46,749 bases of DNA from Brevinematales bacterium (GTDB lineage: Bacteria > Spirochaetota > Brevinematia > Brevinematales > GWF1-51-8). Location: NCBI GenBank assembly GCA_013177895.1, contig JABLXV010000022.1:1-46749 (forward strand), given 5' to 3'. The notes under the pieces are model-generated. The model ran no database searches. It saw nothing but the letters and a program-made list of their open reading frames with translations, and was not told where the DNA came from. How positions within the stretch are numbered: position 1 is the first letter of the stretch; each line of letters opens with the position of its first letter. A program made the position numbers and the translations under genes. This document shows, one piece after another, positions 1-8,735 of the stretch.

Positions 1-1187
1 TGCGGAAATTTTTAGTTTCACTGATCGGTTCGATGTTTCTTTTCGTCGGAATCTATGAACTAACGCAAATATTCCAGAATATGAAAGCGTTCCACCAGGG
101 CGCCGATCCTGGAATGCTTATTCAGCATTATCTCTACGGTGTTCCGTACGCCATACTACTCCTGCAGCCGTTCTCGTTCCTGTTTGCCTCCGTATATGTG
201 GTCAGCAGTATGGCCAACACACGCGAATTGATCGCGATTGTCAGTACGGGAACCAGCGTCCGCAGGGTCACATTTTATATTATGATGTTTACTATCGCGT
301 ATTATTTTATTACTATTCTCGTGCTGGAAGACCTTTGGATATACCCTAGTTATCAGCAGTCCATTATCATGCGAACCCTGATCGAACGAAAGATGGATAT
401 TAAAGCGCTCGACCGGTTGAAAGATAATAATAACTTTTCCATCTACGGATCGAATAATCTTTTATACATAGTCGAGTACTATAACGCGGTTACCAAGGAA
501 CTGAAAAATATTACGATCGTACAGTACGGTTTAAATGAAACTGCGGCCCCTGAGGTCTATAATCTTCTGAATAACCCCAATCTGTGGCTCCTAACCAATA
601 AACAGGCAATGGACGAACAGAGGGATTTGTTAACCAAGCACGATGTAAAAATTAACCTTCGAATCGACGCCGAAAGCGCATTATGGAATCCCGCGGATAA
701 GAAATGGGTGTTTGCTAACGGAACTATCCGCTCGAAAAATTCCGATAATAATTTGTTTATTGTCGAGCAGTTTAAACAGAAAGTATTCGATATTGTAACC
801 GATCCACCCGATTTTTTCGAGCGGCTCTGGTATCCGACACAGGCTATGACGAAGTGGGAAAATAAGAAGTATATCGATAACATGAAAAAATCGCATCAGG
901 ATGCTAAAAAAGCAGAGGCGGATTACCTGATGAAATTCAGCTATCCGCTGGGTCTCATTCTGGTCGTTCTGACCGGTATCGGGATACTCAATATGTCCTC
1001 GCGGAAAATATCGATAGTTATCAATATTATTCTCAGTATGGGCATCTTCATCGTGTATTACGTTTTCTTTGCGGCGGGTTTGGCGCTTACCGGAAAGGGG
1101 GTATTAAGCCCGGAGGTCGGCGCATTCGGCGGATCGTTCATATTCATTCTGATCGGGATAGTTCTGTACGCGAGGGTAAAAACATAA
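1..1187 (+). CDS. LPS export permease, LptF/LptG family (5' truncated)
   Basis: This is an inner-membrane permease of the LptB2FG transporter, which extracts lipopolysaccharide from the inner membrane and passes it to LptC and LptA. The reading frame is open from position 3 to the window edge. The residues before the first visible ATG (33) are hydrophobic and continue the first membrane segment, so the true start lies outside the window. The visible part has N-terminal membrane helices, a soluble middle region of about 200 residues (the periplasmic jellyroll in this family) and three C-terminal helices, the usual LptF/LptG layout. I cannot decide between LptF and LptG. LptC-like and LptA-like genes lie at 8.7-10.3 kb on the other strand, so the pathway is present but split between transcription units. 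Confidence 0.85.
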   Translation, partial: RKFLVSLIGSMFLFVGIYELTQIFQNMKAFHQGADPGMLIQHYLYGVPYAILLLQPFSFLFASVYVVSSMANTRELIAIVSTGTSVRRVTFYIMMFTIAYYFITILVLEDLWIYPSYQQSIIMRTLIERKMDIKALDRLKDNNNFSIYGSNNLLYIVEYYNAVTKELKNITIVQYGLNETAAPEVYNLLNNPNLWLLTNKQAMDEQRDLLTKHDVKINLRIDAESALWNPADKKWVFANGTIRSKNSDNNLFIVEQFKQKVFDIVTDPPDFFERLWYPTQAMTKWENKKYIDNMKKSHQDAKKAEADYLMKFSYPLGLILVVLTGIGILNMSSRKISIVINIILSMGIFIVYYVFFAAGLALTGKGVLSPEVGAFGGSFIFILIGIVLYARVKT

Positions 1188-1324
1188 GGGCGGTTTCAAA
1201 AACTATTGATATTTATAACAATAGTATTTATAATTCTTTATAACACGCCCAATGGTCGCTTCCTTGCCCCGCCTTCCTTATTATAATTGCACTATCGACT
1301 GCGGGGTTATTAGAAGTGCCCATA
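1187..1324. repeat. Decayed copy of the MITE-like repeat seen at 44720-44990
   Basis: The left edge (1187-1204) matches the left end of the 44720 element at 15 of 18 positions. The right edge (1306-1321) matches its right end at 15 of 16 positions. The two edges are inverted relative to each other, but imperfectly. The interior differs from the other copy: it holds a 7-bp hairpin (1202-1208 with 1219-1225) and a 6-bp GC-rich inverted repeat (1267-1272 with 1301-1306). A TATAAT at 1282-1287 could be a -10 box for the next gene, but I see no good -35. The repeat abuts the stop codon of the Lpt permease gene. Confidence 0.45.
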
Positions 1325-1370
1325 ATGCATAGATAAACCGTTTAGGTTAAATCCACATAAGGAGTATTTT

Positions 1371-2081
1371 ATGAAACGTATGGGTTTAGTATTCGTTATG
1401 GTCCTTATGGCTTATGGAGTTACGCTTGCAGAAGACCAGGTCTGGCTCGATCGTAATTCGTCGATCGGCGCGAAAGCGGCCTACGAATTCTATAAGACGA
1501 AATTCCAGGCGAAGGGTGCTTATGTATATGCATGGAAACTTGCCAGAGCGGCGTATTTCTATGCGGCAAATTTTGCAAGCGGAGATGTACAGAAAAAGAA
1601 GTATTTCACCGAGGGTAAGGAGGCCGCCGAAGCCGCTATGGCGCTTGATCCCAACGGATTTGAGGGCTTTTACCAGTACGCAGTATGTCTCGGCTCATGG
1701 GCTGAGATGCTCGGGGTGGGCGAACAGCTCGGATCGGTAGATAAAATCATCAAGGCCTGCGAGAAAGCGATAAAAATTAACCCAAGCAGCGCGGACGGGT
1801 ATATGGTTATGGCACGGGTGTATCATAAGGCTCCCGGCTGGCCGATCAGCTGCGGGGATATTAATAAGGCCGCGGGATTTTACGAAAAAGCGTTGAAAAT
1901 TGACGCGAAGAATCGCACATTATACCGCTTCTACGCGGAATGTCTTCTCGATCAGGGAAAGAAACAGGAAGCGAAGGCGATTATAGAAAAAGGTCTCGCT
2001 CTTACATTTGATCCCACGGATAAAATCACTGAAAATCAGGAAATTGAGAAGTTAAAGGCATTACTCGCAAAAACCAAATAA
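1371..2081 (+). CDS. Secreted TPR-repeat protein
   Basis: A 236-residue protein with an N-terminal signal peptide (Lys-Arg, hydrophobic core, small residues before about residue 21), so it is probably periplasmic or envelope-associated. The mature part is built of TPR-like helical pairs. The clearest are near residues 75-100 (ending with the typical Ala-Leu-Asp-Pro-Asn), 125-145 (Ala-Ile-Lys-Ile-Asn-Pro) and 165-200. TPR proteins are protein-interaction scaffolds and no enzymatic motif is visible. The ATG at 1371 has a good AAGGAG ribosome-binding site. A strong terminator follows directly, so the gene is probably monocistronic. The specific partner is unknown. Confidence 0.75.
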   Translation: MKRMGLVFVMVLMAYGVTLAEDQVWLDRNSSIGAKAAYEFYKTKFQAKGAYVYAWKLARAAYFYAANFASGDVQKKKYFTEGKEAAEAAMALDPNGFEGFYQYAVCLGSWAEMLGVGEQLGSVDKIIKACEKAIKINPSSADGYMVMARVYHKAPGWPISCGDINKAAGFYEKALKIDAKNRTLYRFYAECLLDQGKKQEAKAIIEKGLALTFDPTDKITENQEIEKLKALLAKTK

Positions 2082-2090
2082 AAATCCACC

Positions 2091-2123
2091 AAAACCCGGT
2101 CTTCGGACCGGGTTTTTATTTTT
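2091..2123 (+). terminator. Rho-independent terminator with UUCG tetraloop
   Basis: A perfect 11-bp stem (2091-2101 with 2106-2116) closes on a C(TTCG)G loop and runs into a T-rich tail. It begins 9 bp after the stop of the secreted TPR gene. It is the only textbook intrinsic terminator I find in the window. Confidence 0.92.
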
Positions 2124-2207
2124 CCTCTTTACTTTCAGCTATTTCATTGCCGATATACAAATGAAAAATTGTATTTTGCGTGCTATATTATTTCAAGGGG
2201 TGATGAA

Positions 2208-5147
2208 ATGGCTGATAACCAGACCGAACTGAAACAGCAGGATGTTTTCAGTTACATCGACCGGGAGCTGAAAAAAGACCGAAAGTCTTTCGCCGAGCGT
2301 ATCGTACAAAAAACAAAATCAAACTTTCTCATCGTACTGATGGTTAATCTTATAGCCGTATTTATTGCATCGGTCGGATTTTATACAGTATATACCATTT
2401 TCAGCGAGCGGGCCTATAATCTGGTAGGAAGCGAAAAAAGTATCAAAGGCCTGCAGGACGTACTTTTTGCTGAAATGCAGAAGAAAGCCAATGCGGAACT
2501 CCTCAAACAGCAGGAAGAAATGAAAAAGATACAAGCCGAGTTGAATAAATTGAATAACCAGATGGAGGATTATAAAACCGCCCAGCAGAAACTTCTAAAA
2601 GCGGAATTAGAGAAAAATCAGAACGAACTCAAGGCAAAACTTGAAGCGGAATCGAAGAATAAAACCGAAGCGGAAAAAGAAGAACTTAAGAAGCAATACC
2701 AGATGGAGATAGCCGCTCAACAAAAGGCGATCGAACAGGCATCGAAACAGAAAGAACTGGATTATCAGAAGCAGCTTCAATCCGAGAAACAGAAATTACT
2801 GGATGCCGAGCAGAATAAGAAAGAAGCGCTTTCGTCCGCTCAAAATCAGTTGAATAAGGCGCAGAGCGATTTACAGACCCTGCAGGAAGAAAAAGCGAAA
2901 ACCGCCGCCGTACTGAAGGAATTTGAGACTGCGAAGGAAGACCAGAAAAAAATCGATGCGTTCAACGATCAGGTGGCGATGCTTTTCCAGTCCGCGATAA
3001 GTTCATTCCAATCAACGAAATACGATATCGCGCGGCAGAACCTGAACGGGGTTCTCAAGCTCTATGATAATAAACCCGCGGGTGTCGGGATATCCAAAGC
3101 GCGTGAAAATGTGGATAAATTCCTGGTCAGCGCGATCGCGGATTACCTTGCATTAAAGGAAAGCAAGGCCGGCGAAACGCAGGCTCAGTATGCCGATATG
3201 ATTATAGCATTGAAGGATTTACGCGATCTGGCGAAGGATTTGAACGGCGGAGCTTATGTCAATAAGGGGTCGGCGTTGAAAAGTAAGCTCGCTCAGTACC
3301 AGAATACTATCCCCGATGTTTACGCATTTGCCAACGCCTACGAACGTTACTTCGATACGGTTCAGAAGTCACAACCGTCGGCGCTCGATTTGAGCGTAGA
3401 TCAGGCCAACGCGAATGCAACTCCTGTTTTTAACGCCGCGAAGAATCTATATAACGGAAAGTCTTATGACAGCGCGATTAAAAATTTCAAGACGGTGATT
3501 GCCGAATATCCGAATTCCAAATATACGAAAGAGGCATTGGGGTATATCGACCAGATTTATAAAGACCAGATCGACGCCGCGAACGGATCGGGAGTGAATT
3601 TGGATACGCTGAAAAGCGATCAGACGAAAAACTCCGGCGGTTCATATTCGGCTGCCAAGAAGTATGAAAAAGAGGGAGATTGGGCTAAGGCTCAGCAGTA
3701 CTATACCCGTGTTATTACCGAGTATCCCTTATCGGCCTATGTCAATAAATCGGTTGAGGGATTACAGAACGCTACGTCCGAGATCGCTAAAAAAGACGCG
3801 CTTGAGAGTGGCGGGAATCTCGATAAAATTATCGCCGGCCAAAATCAAAGCGCACAGCCGCTGATCGCTAATGCGGATAAGCAGTTCAAGAGCGGCAAAT
3901 ATACCGACGCTCAAAAGGCTTATTCCGATCTCATTATTAATTACCCGTTATCGAAATATACCAGCGACAGTCTGGACGGTTTCCAGAAGTCGATCGAGAA
4001 AATAGAGCAGGGTAAGACCGCCGGGACGGTCGATTTAACCGAGATGAAGAAAGAGCAGAACAAGGATGCGAAGACATTATACGCCAAAGCGGCGGCGGAG
4101 GAGAAGGCCGGAAAACTCGACAGCGCGAAAGCAAAGTATATGCAGGTCATCACCGATTACCCGTTATCGGACTATGTCGAGGGCGGAATGACCGGATATG
4201 GAAATATAGTCGCGAAGCAGGAGCAGGGCAAGACCGCCGGGACGGTCGATTTGACCGAGATGAAGAAGACGCAGAACAAGGATGCCAAGGACCTTTATGC
4301 GAAGGCATCCGCCGATGAAAAGGGGTCGAAATACGGCAGCGCGAAAGAAAAATATGCCCAGATTATAACGAGTTACCCGCTCTCCGATTATGTCGAGGGC
4401 AGCGTAAACGGCATCGAACGGGTGGTAGCGCTCGAAGAAAAATCGAAGTCCTCCGGCGCGGTCGATCTCACGAAAATCAAGAGCGACCAGAACGCGGCGG
4501 CTAAGTCAATCTTTACACAAGCCGGGCAGAGCGAGAGTTCGAAGAATTATACCGACGCTAAATCGAAATATATCAGCATCATCACCGCCTATCCGTTATC
4601 CGACTATTTGAAGGACAGCGTGGATGGTCTCGAACGGGTTGTCCTGATCGAGGGCGCTAAGAGCGCGGGACTGAGTATCGCCGAACTCAAGGCACAGCAT
4701 AATAAATCCGCTAAGGATGAGTATGCTAAGGCGGAAGACTACCTGAAAAAGAATGATTTCGTAAAAGCAAAACAAAGCCTGATAGCTATAATGACACAGT
4801 ACCCGCTTTCCGATTATATAGATAAAAGTATCGAGAAGCTGGAGTTTGTCGTCATCCAGCAGAATAAAGAGACGCAGCAGCAGAATAAGGTACAGGAAGA
4901 GAATTATCTTGAGAAAGCGATTGGACGCGTGATCGATGCGGTAGGGAATGAGATTATTCTCGATGTGTATAAGGGGAAATCGCTTACCGTCGGGCAATTG
5001 ATATTTATCTACCGCAAAGATGAAAAAGGCGGTATAATCTATATCGGCGAGGCCAGCGTATCGGTTGTGTCGCCGATCATGTCTAAAGCAAAGGTTGTGA
5101 AGAAGAATGAGCCGATAAAAGTCGGCGATATACTGTATAGAAAGTGA
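2208..5147 (+). CDS. Membrane-anchored coiled-coil protein with seven 72-residue TPR-like repeats
   Basis: About 979 residues. The ATG at 2208 is preferred over the upstream TTG (2169) because AAGGGGTGATGAA precedes it at correct spacing. Order: a charged cytoplasmic N-terminus (about 40 residues), one membrane helix (about 40-62), a long Lys/Glu/Gln-rich coiled coil (about 80-245), a helical linker, then seven tandem repeats (nucleotides about 3384-4884). Each repeat is about 72 residues and has a helix pair like outer-membrane/Tol-associated TPRs with a conserved Tyr-Pro-Leu-Ser-(Asp/Lys)-Tyr. The C-terminal 75 residues are beta-rich (Val-Gly-Gln-Leu-Ile-Phe and Val-Gly-Asp-Ile-Leu-Tyr turns). 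It looks like an envelope-spanning scaffold. It heads an operon with an adenylate cyclase 7 bp downstream. I recognise no named family and the function is unknown. Confidence 0.75.
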   Translation: MADNQTELKQQDVFSYIDRELKKDRKSFAERIVQKTKSNFLIVLMVNLIAVFIASVGFYTVYTIFSERAYNLVGSEKSIKGLQDVLFAEMQKKANAELLKQQEEMKKIQAELNKLNNQMEDYKTAQQKLLKAELEKNQNELKAKLEAESKNKTEAEKEELKKQYQMEIAAQQKAIEQASKQKELDYQKQLQSEKQKLLDAEQNKKEALSSAQNQLNKAQSDLQTLQEEKAKTAAVLKEFETAKEDQKKIDAFNDQVAMLFQSAISSFQSTKYDIARQNLNGVLKLYDNKPAGVGISKARENVDKFLVSAIADYLALKESKAGETQAQYADMIIALKDLRDLAKDLNGGAYVNKGSALKSKLAQYQNTIPDVYAFANAYERYFDTVQKSQPSALDLSVDQANANATPVFNAAKNLYNGKSYDSAIKNFKTVIAEYPNSKYTKEALGYIDQIYKDQIDAANGSGVNLDTLKSDQTKNSGGSYSAAKKYEKEGDWAKAQQYYTRVITEYPLSAYVNKSVEGLQNATSEIAKKDALESGGNLDKIIAGQNQSAQPLIANADKQFKSGKYTDAQKAYSDLIINYPLSKYTSDSLDGFQKSIEKIEQGKTAGTVDLTEMKKEQNKDAKTLYAKAAAEEKAGKLDSAKAKYMQVITDYPLSDYVEGGMTGYGNIVAKQEQGKTAGTVDLTEMKKTQNKDAKDLYAKASADEKGSKYGSAKEKYAQIITSYPLSDYVEGSVNGIERVVALEEKSKSSGAVDLTKIKSDQNAAAKSIFTQAGQSESSKNYTDAKSKYISIITAYPLSDYLKDSVDGLERVVLIEGAKSAGLSIAELKAQHNKSAKDEYAKAEDYLKKNDFVKAKQSLIAIMTQYPLSDYIDKSIEKLEFVVIQQNKETQQQNKVQEENYLEKAIGRVIDAVGNEIILDVYKGKSLTVGQLIFIYRKDEKGGIIYIGEASVSVVSPIMSKAKVVKKNEPIKVGDILYRK
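3384..4884 (+). repeat. Seven tandem 72-codon repeats inside the coiled-coil gene
   Basis: The repeat period is 216 bp. Linkers between repeats 3/4 and 4/5 (starting at 4005 and 4221, exactly 216 bp apart) are nearly identical at DNA level over about 48 bp, differing at two synonymous positions, whereas other units are diverged. This indicates recent internal duplication or gene conversion. Confidence 0.85.
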
Positions 5148-5154
5148 GGCTTCC

Positions 5155-6828
5155 GTGAAAATCAGGGGAAAAATTCGTTACAAAATACTTCTAGTTGTTA
5201 TACCGATTCTTATCCTGACAGCGGCGTTCTTAGGGGTCACATCCTATTTCTCCGCAAAGAACGGTATAACCGGGATAGCGAAAGAATTTCTGGGGTTCAA
5301 ATTACAGGATATCTACAAGTATGCCGCGCAGCAGAATAATTTCGTTAAAAATATGGACCTTACCAGCGACCCGACAATATTTATCAATACGAAAAAATCG
5401 GTCGGAGATTACGCATCCACAGTCATCAATTCGCCTACCGGCGGATTTGTCGGCGTTACGATGAGCAATCTGCTGGAAGTTAATACCGTATCGAATTTTA
5501 ACGCCGAAGATGCGACGAACTTGGTCGCGAAATTCGAGGGAAAGACCAGCGGATGGGTCGAGTTCGATTCGCGGGGTAAGCAATGGGTTGGAGTGTTCAT
5601 CGATTTCTCGGATTGGAACTTGGTCTTTACTATTCTCGAGGCGCGAAATACGTTCTATAAGAACGTGAATGAAATCGTCGATTTTCTCGTCATCATCCTT
5701 TCGGCAAGTCTGGTCATTTCTACCATCTTGCTGTTATTCTTTATCGCGCGTATCACGACGCCGATCAACCGGTTTGTCAACACCATCCAGGATATTACGT
5801 CGAATATGGACTTGACCAAGCGCGTAAAAATATTCTACCCGGACGAAATAGGGGTGCTGGGTTTCTACTTTAATAACATGATCGCGGAACTCGAGGGTGC
5901 GTATAACCAGATTAAGAACTACGCCTACCAGACCGTACTTGCGAAAAAACGCGAAGAAAGGATACGTTTCATATTCCAGAAGTTCGTGCCGCAGGAAGTC
6001 ATCAACCAGGTATTGAATCTCGCCTCCGATTCGATGCTGATCGGCGCGCGCCAGAAAGTGAGCGTATTTTTCTCGGATATCCGCGGGTTCACGACTATAT
6101 CGGAAAGCCTGAAACCGGAGGAACTGGTTCTATCGCTGAACTCCTATTTCGATAAGATGGTGCGGATTATCATCAGCCGCCACGGTACGGTCGATAAGTT
6201 TATCGGCGACGCTATTATGGCAATCTTCGGCGCGCCGTTAGTCCGTCCCGATGACGCGGAGAGCGCGGTGTATTCGGCTATTCAGAATACCGACGCATTG
6301 GAGGAGTTTAACAAGGGACAGCGCGCGACCGGAAAAATCGAGTTCCATATCGGAGTAGGGATTAATACCGGGGACGTGATAGTCGGAAATATCGGGTCGG
6401 AGCAAAAGATCGACTATACGGTTATCGGCGATACGGTCAACCTCGCGTCGCGTCTGGAAGGACTGACCAAGATGTACCATGTCCCGATAGTCATCAGCGA
6501 ATTCACGAAGGATGAGATTCCCGCCGGAAAATTCTATTTCCGGGAGCTGGATACCGTTCGCGTGAAGGGAAAAAATAAACCCGTGAAGATATATTGTCCC
6601 TATATGCCGGAAGCGGCGAATCCGAAAATGGAATATTATAAAAAGTTCCATGAGACCCTCAATCTGTATTACGATGGGAAATTTTCGGATGCTAAAACGA
6701 ATTTTGTCAGACTGTCTCAGGAAAGGCCGGAAGACGAGATATGCCAGTTATATATCGAACGCTGCGAGTACTTGATTAAGAACCCTCCCAAGGAATGGGA
6801 AGGTGTCGAAACTATGCATACCAAGTAA
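5155..6828 (+). CDS. Membrane class III adenylate cyclase (sensor-HAMP-cyclase)
   Basis: A 557-residue enzyme predicted to make cAMP from ATP. Order: membrane helix 10-30, an extracytoplasmic region of about 140 residues that could be a sensor domain, a second helix about 176-198, HAMP about 198-250, and the catalytic domain about 298-480. Both metal aspartates are present (D308, D352). The substrate-selecting pair is Lys348/Asp420, the adenylate type. The transition-state Asn429 and Arg433 are present, so it should be active as a homodimer. A short TPR-like tail (about 488-545) follows. The GTG start at 5155 lies 7 bp after the preceding stop, with GTGAGG as ribosome-binding site. Coupling to the scaffold protein upstream is an inference from the operon. 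Confidence 0.92.
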   Translation: MKIRGKIRYKILLVVIPILILTAAFLGVTSYFSAKNGITGIAKEFLGFKLQDIYKYAAQQNNFVKNMDLTSDPTIFINTKKSVGDYASTVINSPTGGFVGVTMSNLLEVNTVSNFNAEDATNLVAKFEGKTSGWVEFDSRGKQWVGVFIDFSDWNLVFTILEARNTFYKNVNEIVDFLVIILSASLVISTILLLFFIARITTPINRFVNTIQDITSNMDLTKRVKIFYPDEIGVLGFYFNNMIAELEGAYNQIKNYAYQTVLAKKREERIRFIFQKFVPQEVINQVLNLASDSMLIGARQKVSVFFSDIRGFTTISESLKPEELVLSLNSYFDKMVRIIISRHGTVDKFIGDAIMAIFGAPLVRPDDAESAVYSAIQNTDALEEFNKGQRATGKIEFHIGVGINTGDVIVGNIGSEQKIDYTVIGDTVNLASRLEGLTKMYHVPIVISEFTKDEIPAGKFYFRELDTVRVKGKNKPVKIYCPYMPEAANPKMEYYKKFHETLNLYYDGKFSDAKTNFVRLSQERPEDEICQLYIERCEYLIKNPPKEWEGVETMHTK

Positions 6829-6838
6829 GGGGAACGGA

Positions 6839-7354
6839 ATGGCCGAAATATTGTGGACGGAGGAGTTTTTTAACAACACCGTCAAGCAAGTCGATAAAGA
6901 AGAACTATTCAAACGGTTGAAGGACGAAACCAGCGAAGAAGAGATGCACCAGGTCGAATTGAATAAAGACTATCCCCTTTTTAAGGACCTGTTCGGAGTA
7001 AAAATCGAATACGGCACTTTACGCGTCCAACGTATTATTATGGAAGACGTACTCAAGCTCCTCAATAGTTTCGTTAAAGTGATAAAATCGGGTTCCAAGC
7101 ACCGATTCGACCCGATCAATAACATCGAGGGTATTGAGTTTATCGCTCACCGTTTCGGTCTGGAGCATCCCGATAAAAAAGCGATCGAGGGATATATCCT
7201 GAATAAGGAACTCGTTCATTATTTCGAAAGCCCGGAGTATTCGTATATTATGCTGAAGTACAAGGATAATCCCGAAAATATTTTTTATATCTATAAGTTT
7301 TATTTTACCACGATCAAGGAAGGCCTATTTCTGGTAATCGAGAAAAATATCTGA
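6839..7354 (+). CDS. Conserved-looking hypothetical protein downstream of the adenylate cyclase
   Basis: A 171-residue soluble protein with no signal peptide or membrane helix. The frame is open from an in-frame start at 6803, but that would overlap the cyclase. The ATG at 6839 is preferred because AAGGGGAAC lies just upstream. The N-terminal third is acidic and helical. The C-terminal half alternates aromatic-rich strands (Tyr-Ile-Met-Leu-Lys-Tyr, Phe-Tyr-Ile-Tyr-Lys-Phe-Tyr-Phe), suggesting an alpha/beta fold. I do not recognise the family. Being third in an operon with a cyclase, a role in that signalling unit is possible but unproven. Its TGA abuts the stop codon of the convergent deaminase gene with no base between. 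Confidence 0.6.
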   Translation: MAEILWTEEFFNNTVKQVDKEELFKRLKDETSEEEMHQVELNKDYPLFKDLFGVKIEYGTLRVQRIIMEDVLKLLNSFVKVIKSGSKHRFDPINNIEGIEFIAHRFGLEHPDKKAIEGYILNKELVHYFESPEYSYIMLKYKDNPENIFYIYKFYFTTIKEGLFLVIEKNI

Positions 7355-7362
7355 TCAGATAT
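7347..7362. repeat. 16-bp perfect palindrome spanning two abutting stop codons
   Basis: The palindrome ATATCTGATCAGATAT is centred exactly on the joint between the TGA of the plus-strand gene and the TGA of the minus-strand deaminase gene. It has no loop or T-tract, so it is not a normal terminator. Confidence 0.7.
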
Positions 7363-7882
7363 CATACCCGCCCAGTCGAGCCTTATAGTTTTCATTCCAA
7401 ATCTGCACCAAACGGTTACGGAATAATTCGTCGATTACAGGCGAGTTATAACGAATCGTTTTCAGACGGGGGTCGTTTTGCAGTCCGTCGTTTGTGATAG
7501 ACAGATCGCTTAGGAAATCTAAGTCGCCCTCGAACCCGAAGTAATCGCGGGTCTCGTTCGTATCGAAGATATAATAACATTCACGAATGTCCGCCCATTT
7601 TACCGCGTGATAGCACATCATGCACGGGAAATGGCTGGTCAGAAGGATACTCCCCGTGAGATGAACCATTCCCGCCGCGGAGGTAGCGCATGATAAAGCC
7701 TCGACCTCGGCGTGACGCGATACGTCCATACTGCCGAGTACGTTATTCGTGCCGATAGCCGAAAGGATGCCGCCGCTGACAATTCCCGCGCCGAATGGGC
7801 CGCCCTTTCCGTTCTGCAGTCCGCCGAGGATCGCATCGTATATCCGCGAGAAGTACTCGTCCCAGTTAGTAGTGTTTTCCAT
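7355..7882 (-). CDS. Nucleoside/guanine deaminase-like zinc enzyme (CDA superfamily)
   Basis: A 175-residue member of the cytidine-deaminase-like superfamily, hydrolytic deaminases that bind zinc through His and two Cys. The motifs are clear: Gly-Gly-Pro-Phe-Gly-Ala near residue 28, His-Ala-Glu with the catalytic Glu near 57-59, and Pro-Cys-Met-Met-Cys near 87-91. The length and Gly-Gly-Pro-Phe-Gly resemble bacterial guanine deaminase (GuaD) more than tRNA adenosine deaminase, so purine salvage (guanine to xanthine) is my first guess; the substrate is not certain. The ATG at 7882 has AGGAG overlapping the stop of the upstream TrmB-like gene 9 bp away, so the two are co-transcribed and perhaps translationally coupled. 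Confidence 0.8.
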   Translation of the reverse strand: MENTTNWDEYFSRIYDAILGGLQNGKGGPFGAGIVSGGILSAIGTNNVLGSMDVSRHAEVEALSCATSAAGMVHLTGSILLTSHFPCMMCYHAVKWADIRECYYIFDTNETRDYFGFEGDLDFLSDLSITNDGLQNDPRLKTIRYNSPVIDELFRNRLVQIWNENYKARLGGYDI

Positions 7883-7891
7883 AATATGCTC

Positions 7892-8719
7892 CTATTCGCC
7901 GAGATGACGCTCGATGGCTTCGAGGAGTTTCCTGTCCTCGTTGGTCATCAGCACTTTCAATTTCTCAGTGCCGATGAATTTCCATAAGCGTATCATATAG
8001 ATACTGTCGATGATATGCTGTTTCGATGTGTGAACCATGACCTGATTTTTAGAATGCACCGCTTTTGCGGATTTCTGGTCGGTATAATTCGCGAGAATGG
8101 TTTCAGCGCCGTCGCATACGAGGATGAATTCCGACGGGATAATTCCCTCGAATGTAAAGGACTTGTGAAGGTTATACGAATAGAGGGTGATCTCGCGGGC
8201 GTCCAGAGTATAATAGGAAAAGATGTCGATTTTTACGCCGTCGTGGAGTTTTTTATGCAGGGCTTCGCTGATCGGGTCGAAGTTCTCCTGAAGATGCACG
8301 CAAAGGTAAATTTCAGTCTGCGCGCGCTCGATCATGGATATGATGGAATTACGGATATTTTTCTGGCCGAGGATATTCCAGAAATAATCGGATTCATCCG
8401 CGACAAGGAAACGGCTGAGCATCGCGGCGATATTTCCGCGGGCGACCGTAAAATCGGTTTCGATATTACGGAGAAATTCTTCTATTTCAACGGGGATATA
8501 GGTATCGGGGTTGGATTTTACAATACGGGCGCCGCCTTTTTCGACCAAACGCCCTAACATTTCATAGACCACGGGACGAAGAATACCGCTGATTTTTGAA
8601 AGTTGGTATCCGGTGATAGGATGGTTTTCCAGCAGGGCGAGATAGACACGGGCTTCGTTAGGACTCAGCCCCAGGTTTTCAAAGCTCTCGATAATTTCGA
8701 TATGCTCGGTAAGCCCCAA
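7892..8719 (-). CDS. TrmB-family transcriptional regulator
   Basis: A 275-residue regulator. Residues about 10-85 form a winged helix of the TrmB type (Leu-Gly-Leu-Ser-Pro-Asn-Glu-Ala-Arg-Val-Tyr-x-Ala-Leu, then Gly-Tyr-Gln-Leu-Ser-Lys for the recognition region and Tyr-Glu-Met-Leu-Gly-Arg-Leu). The C-terminal 160 residues match the effector/dimerisation region of TrmB-like proteins, which in characterised archaeal members binds sugars. Start is TTG at 8719 with AGGAG seven bases upstream. It lies between lptA-like (16 bp gap) and the deaminase gene (9 bp gap), so it may control its own operon. The ligand is unknown. Confidence 0.78.
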   Translation of the reverse strand: MGLTEHIEIIESFENLGLSPNEARVYLALLENHPITGYQLSKISGILRPVVYEMLGRLVEKGGARIVKSNPDTYIPVEIEEFLRNIETDFTVARGNIAAMLSRFLVADESDYFWNILGQKNIRNSIISMIERAQTEIYLCVHLQENFDPISEALHKKLHDGVKIDIFSYYTLDAREITLYSYNLHKSFTFEGIIPSEFILVCDGAETILANYTDQKSAKAVHSKNQVMVHTSKQHIIDSIYMIRLWKFIGTEKLKVLMTNEDRKLLEAIERHLGE

Positions 8720-8735
8720 TAGTTTCTCCTGAAAC

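Noticed and set aside
3384-4884. Regular 216-bp repeats suggesting a CRISPR-like or satellite array
   Set aside because: The period is exactly 72 codons, the frame is open throughout and the units translate to TPR-like helical repeats, so it is a coding repeat.
5155-6828. Guanylate cyclase
   Set aside because: The substrate-selecting residues Lys348 and Asp420 are of the adenylate type.
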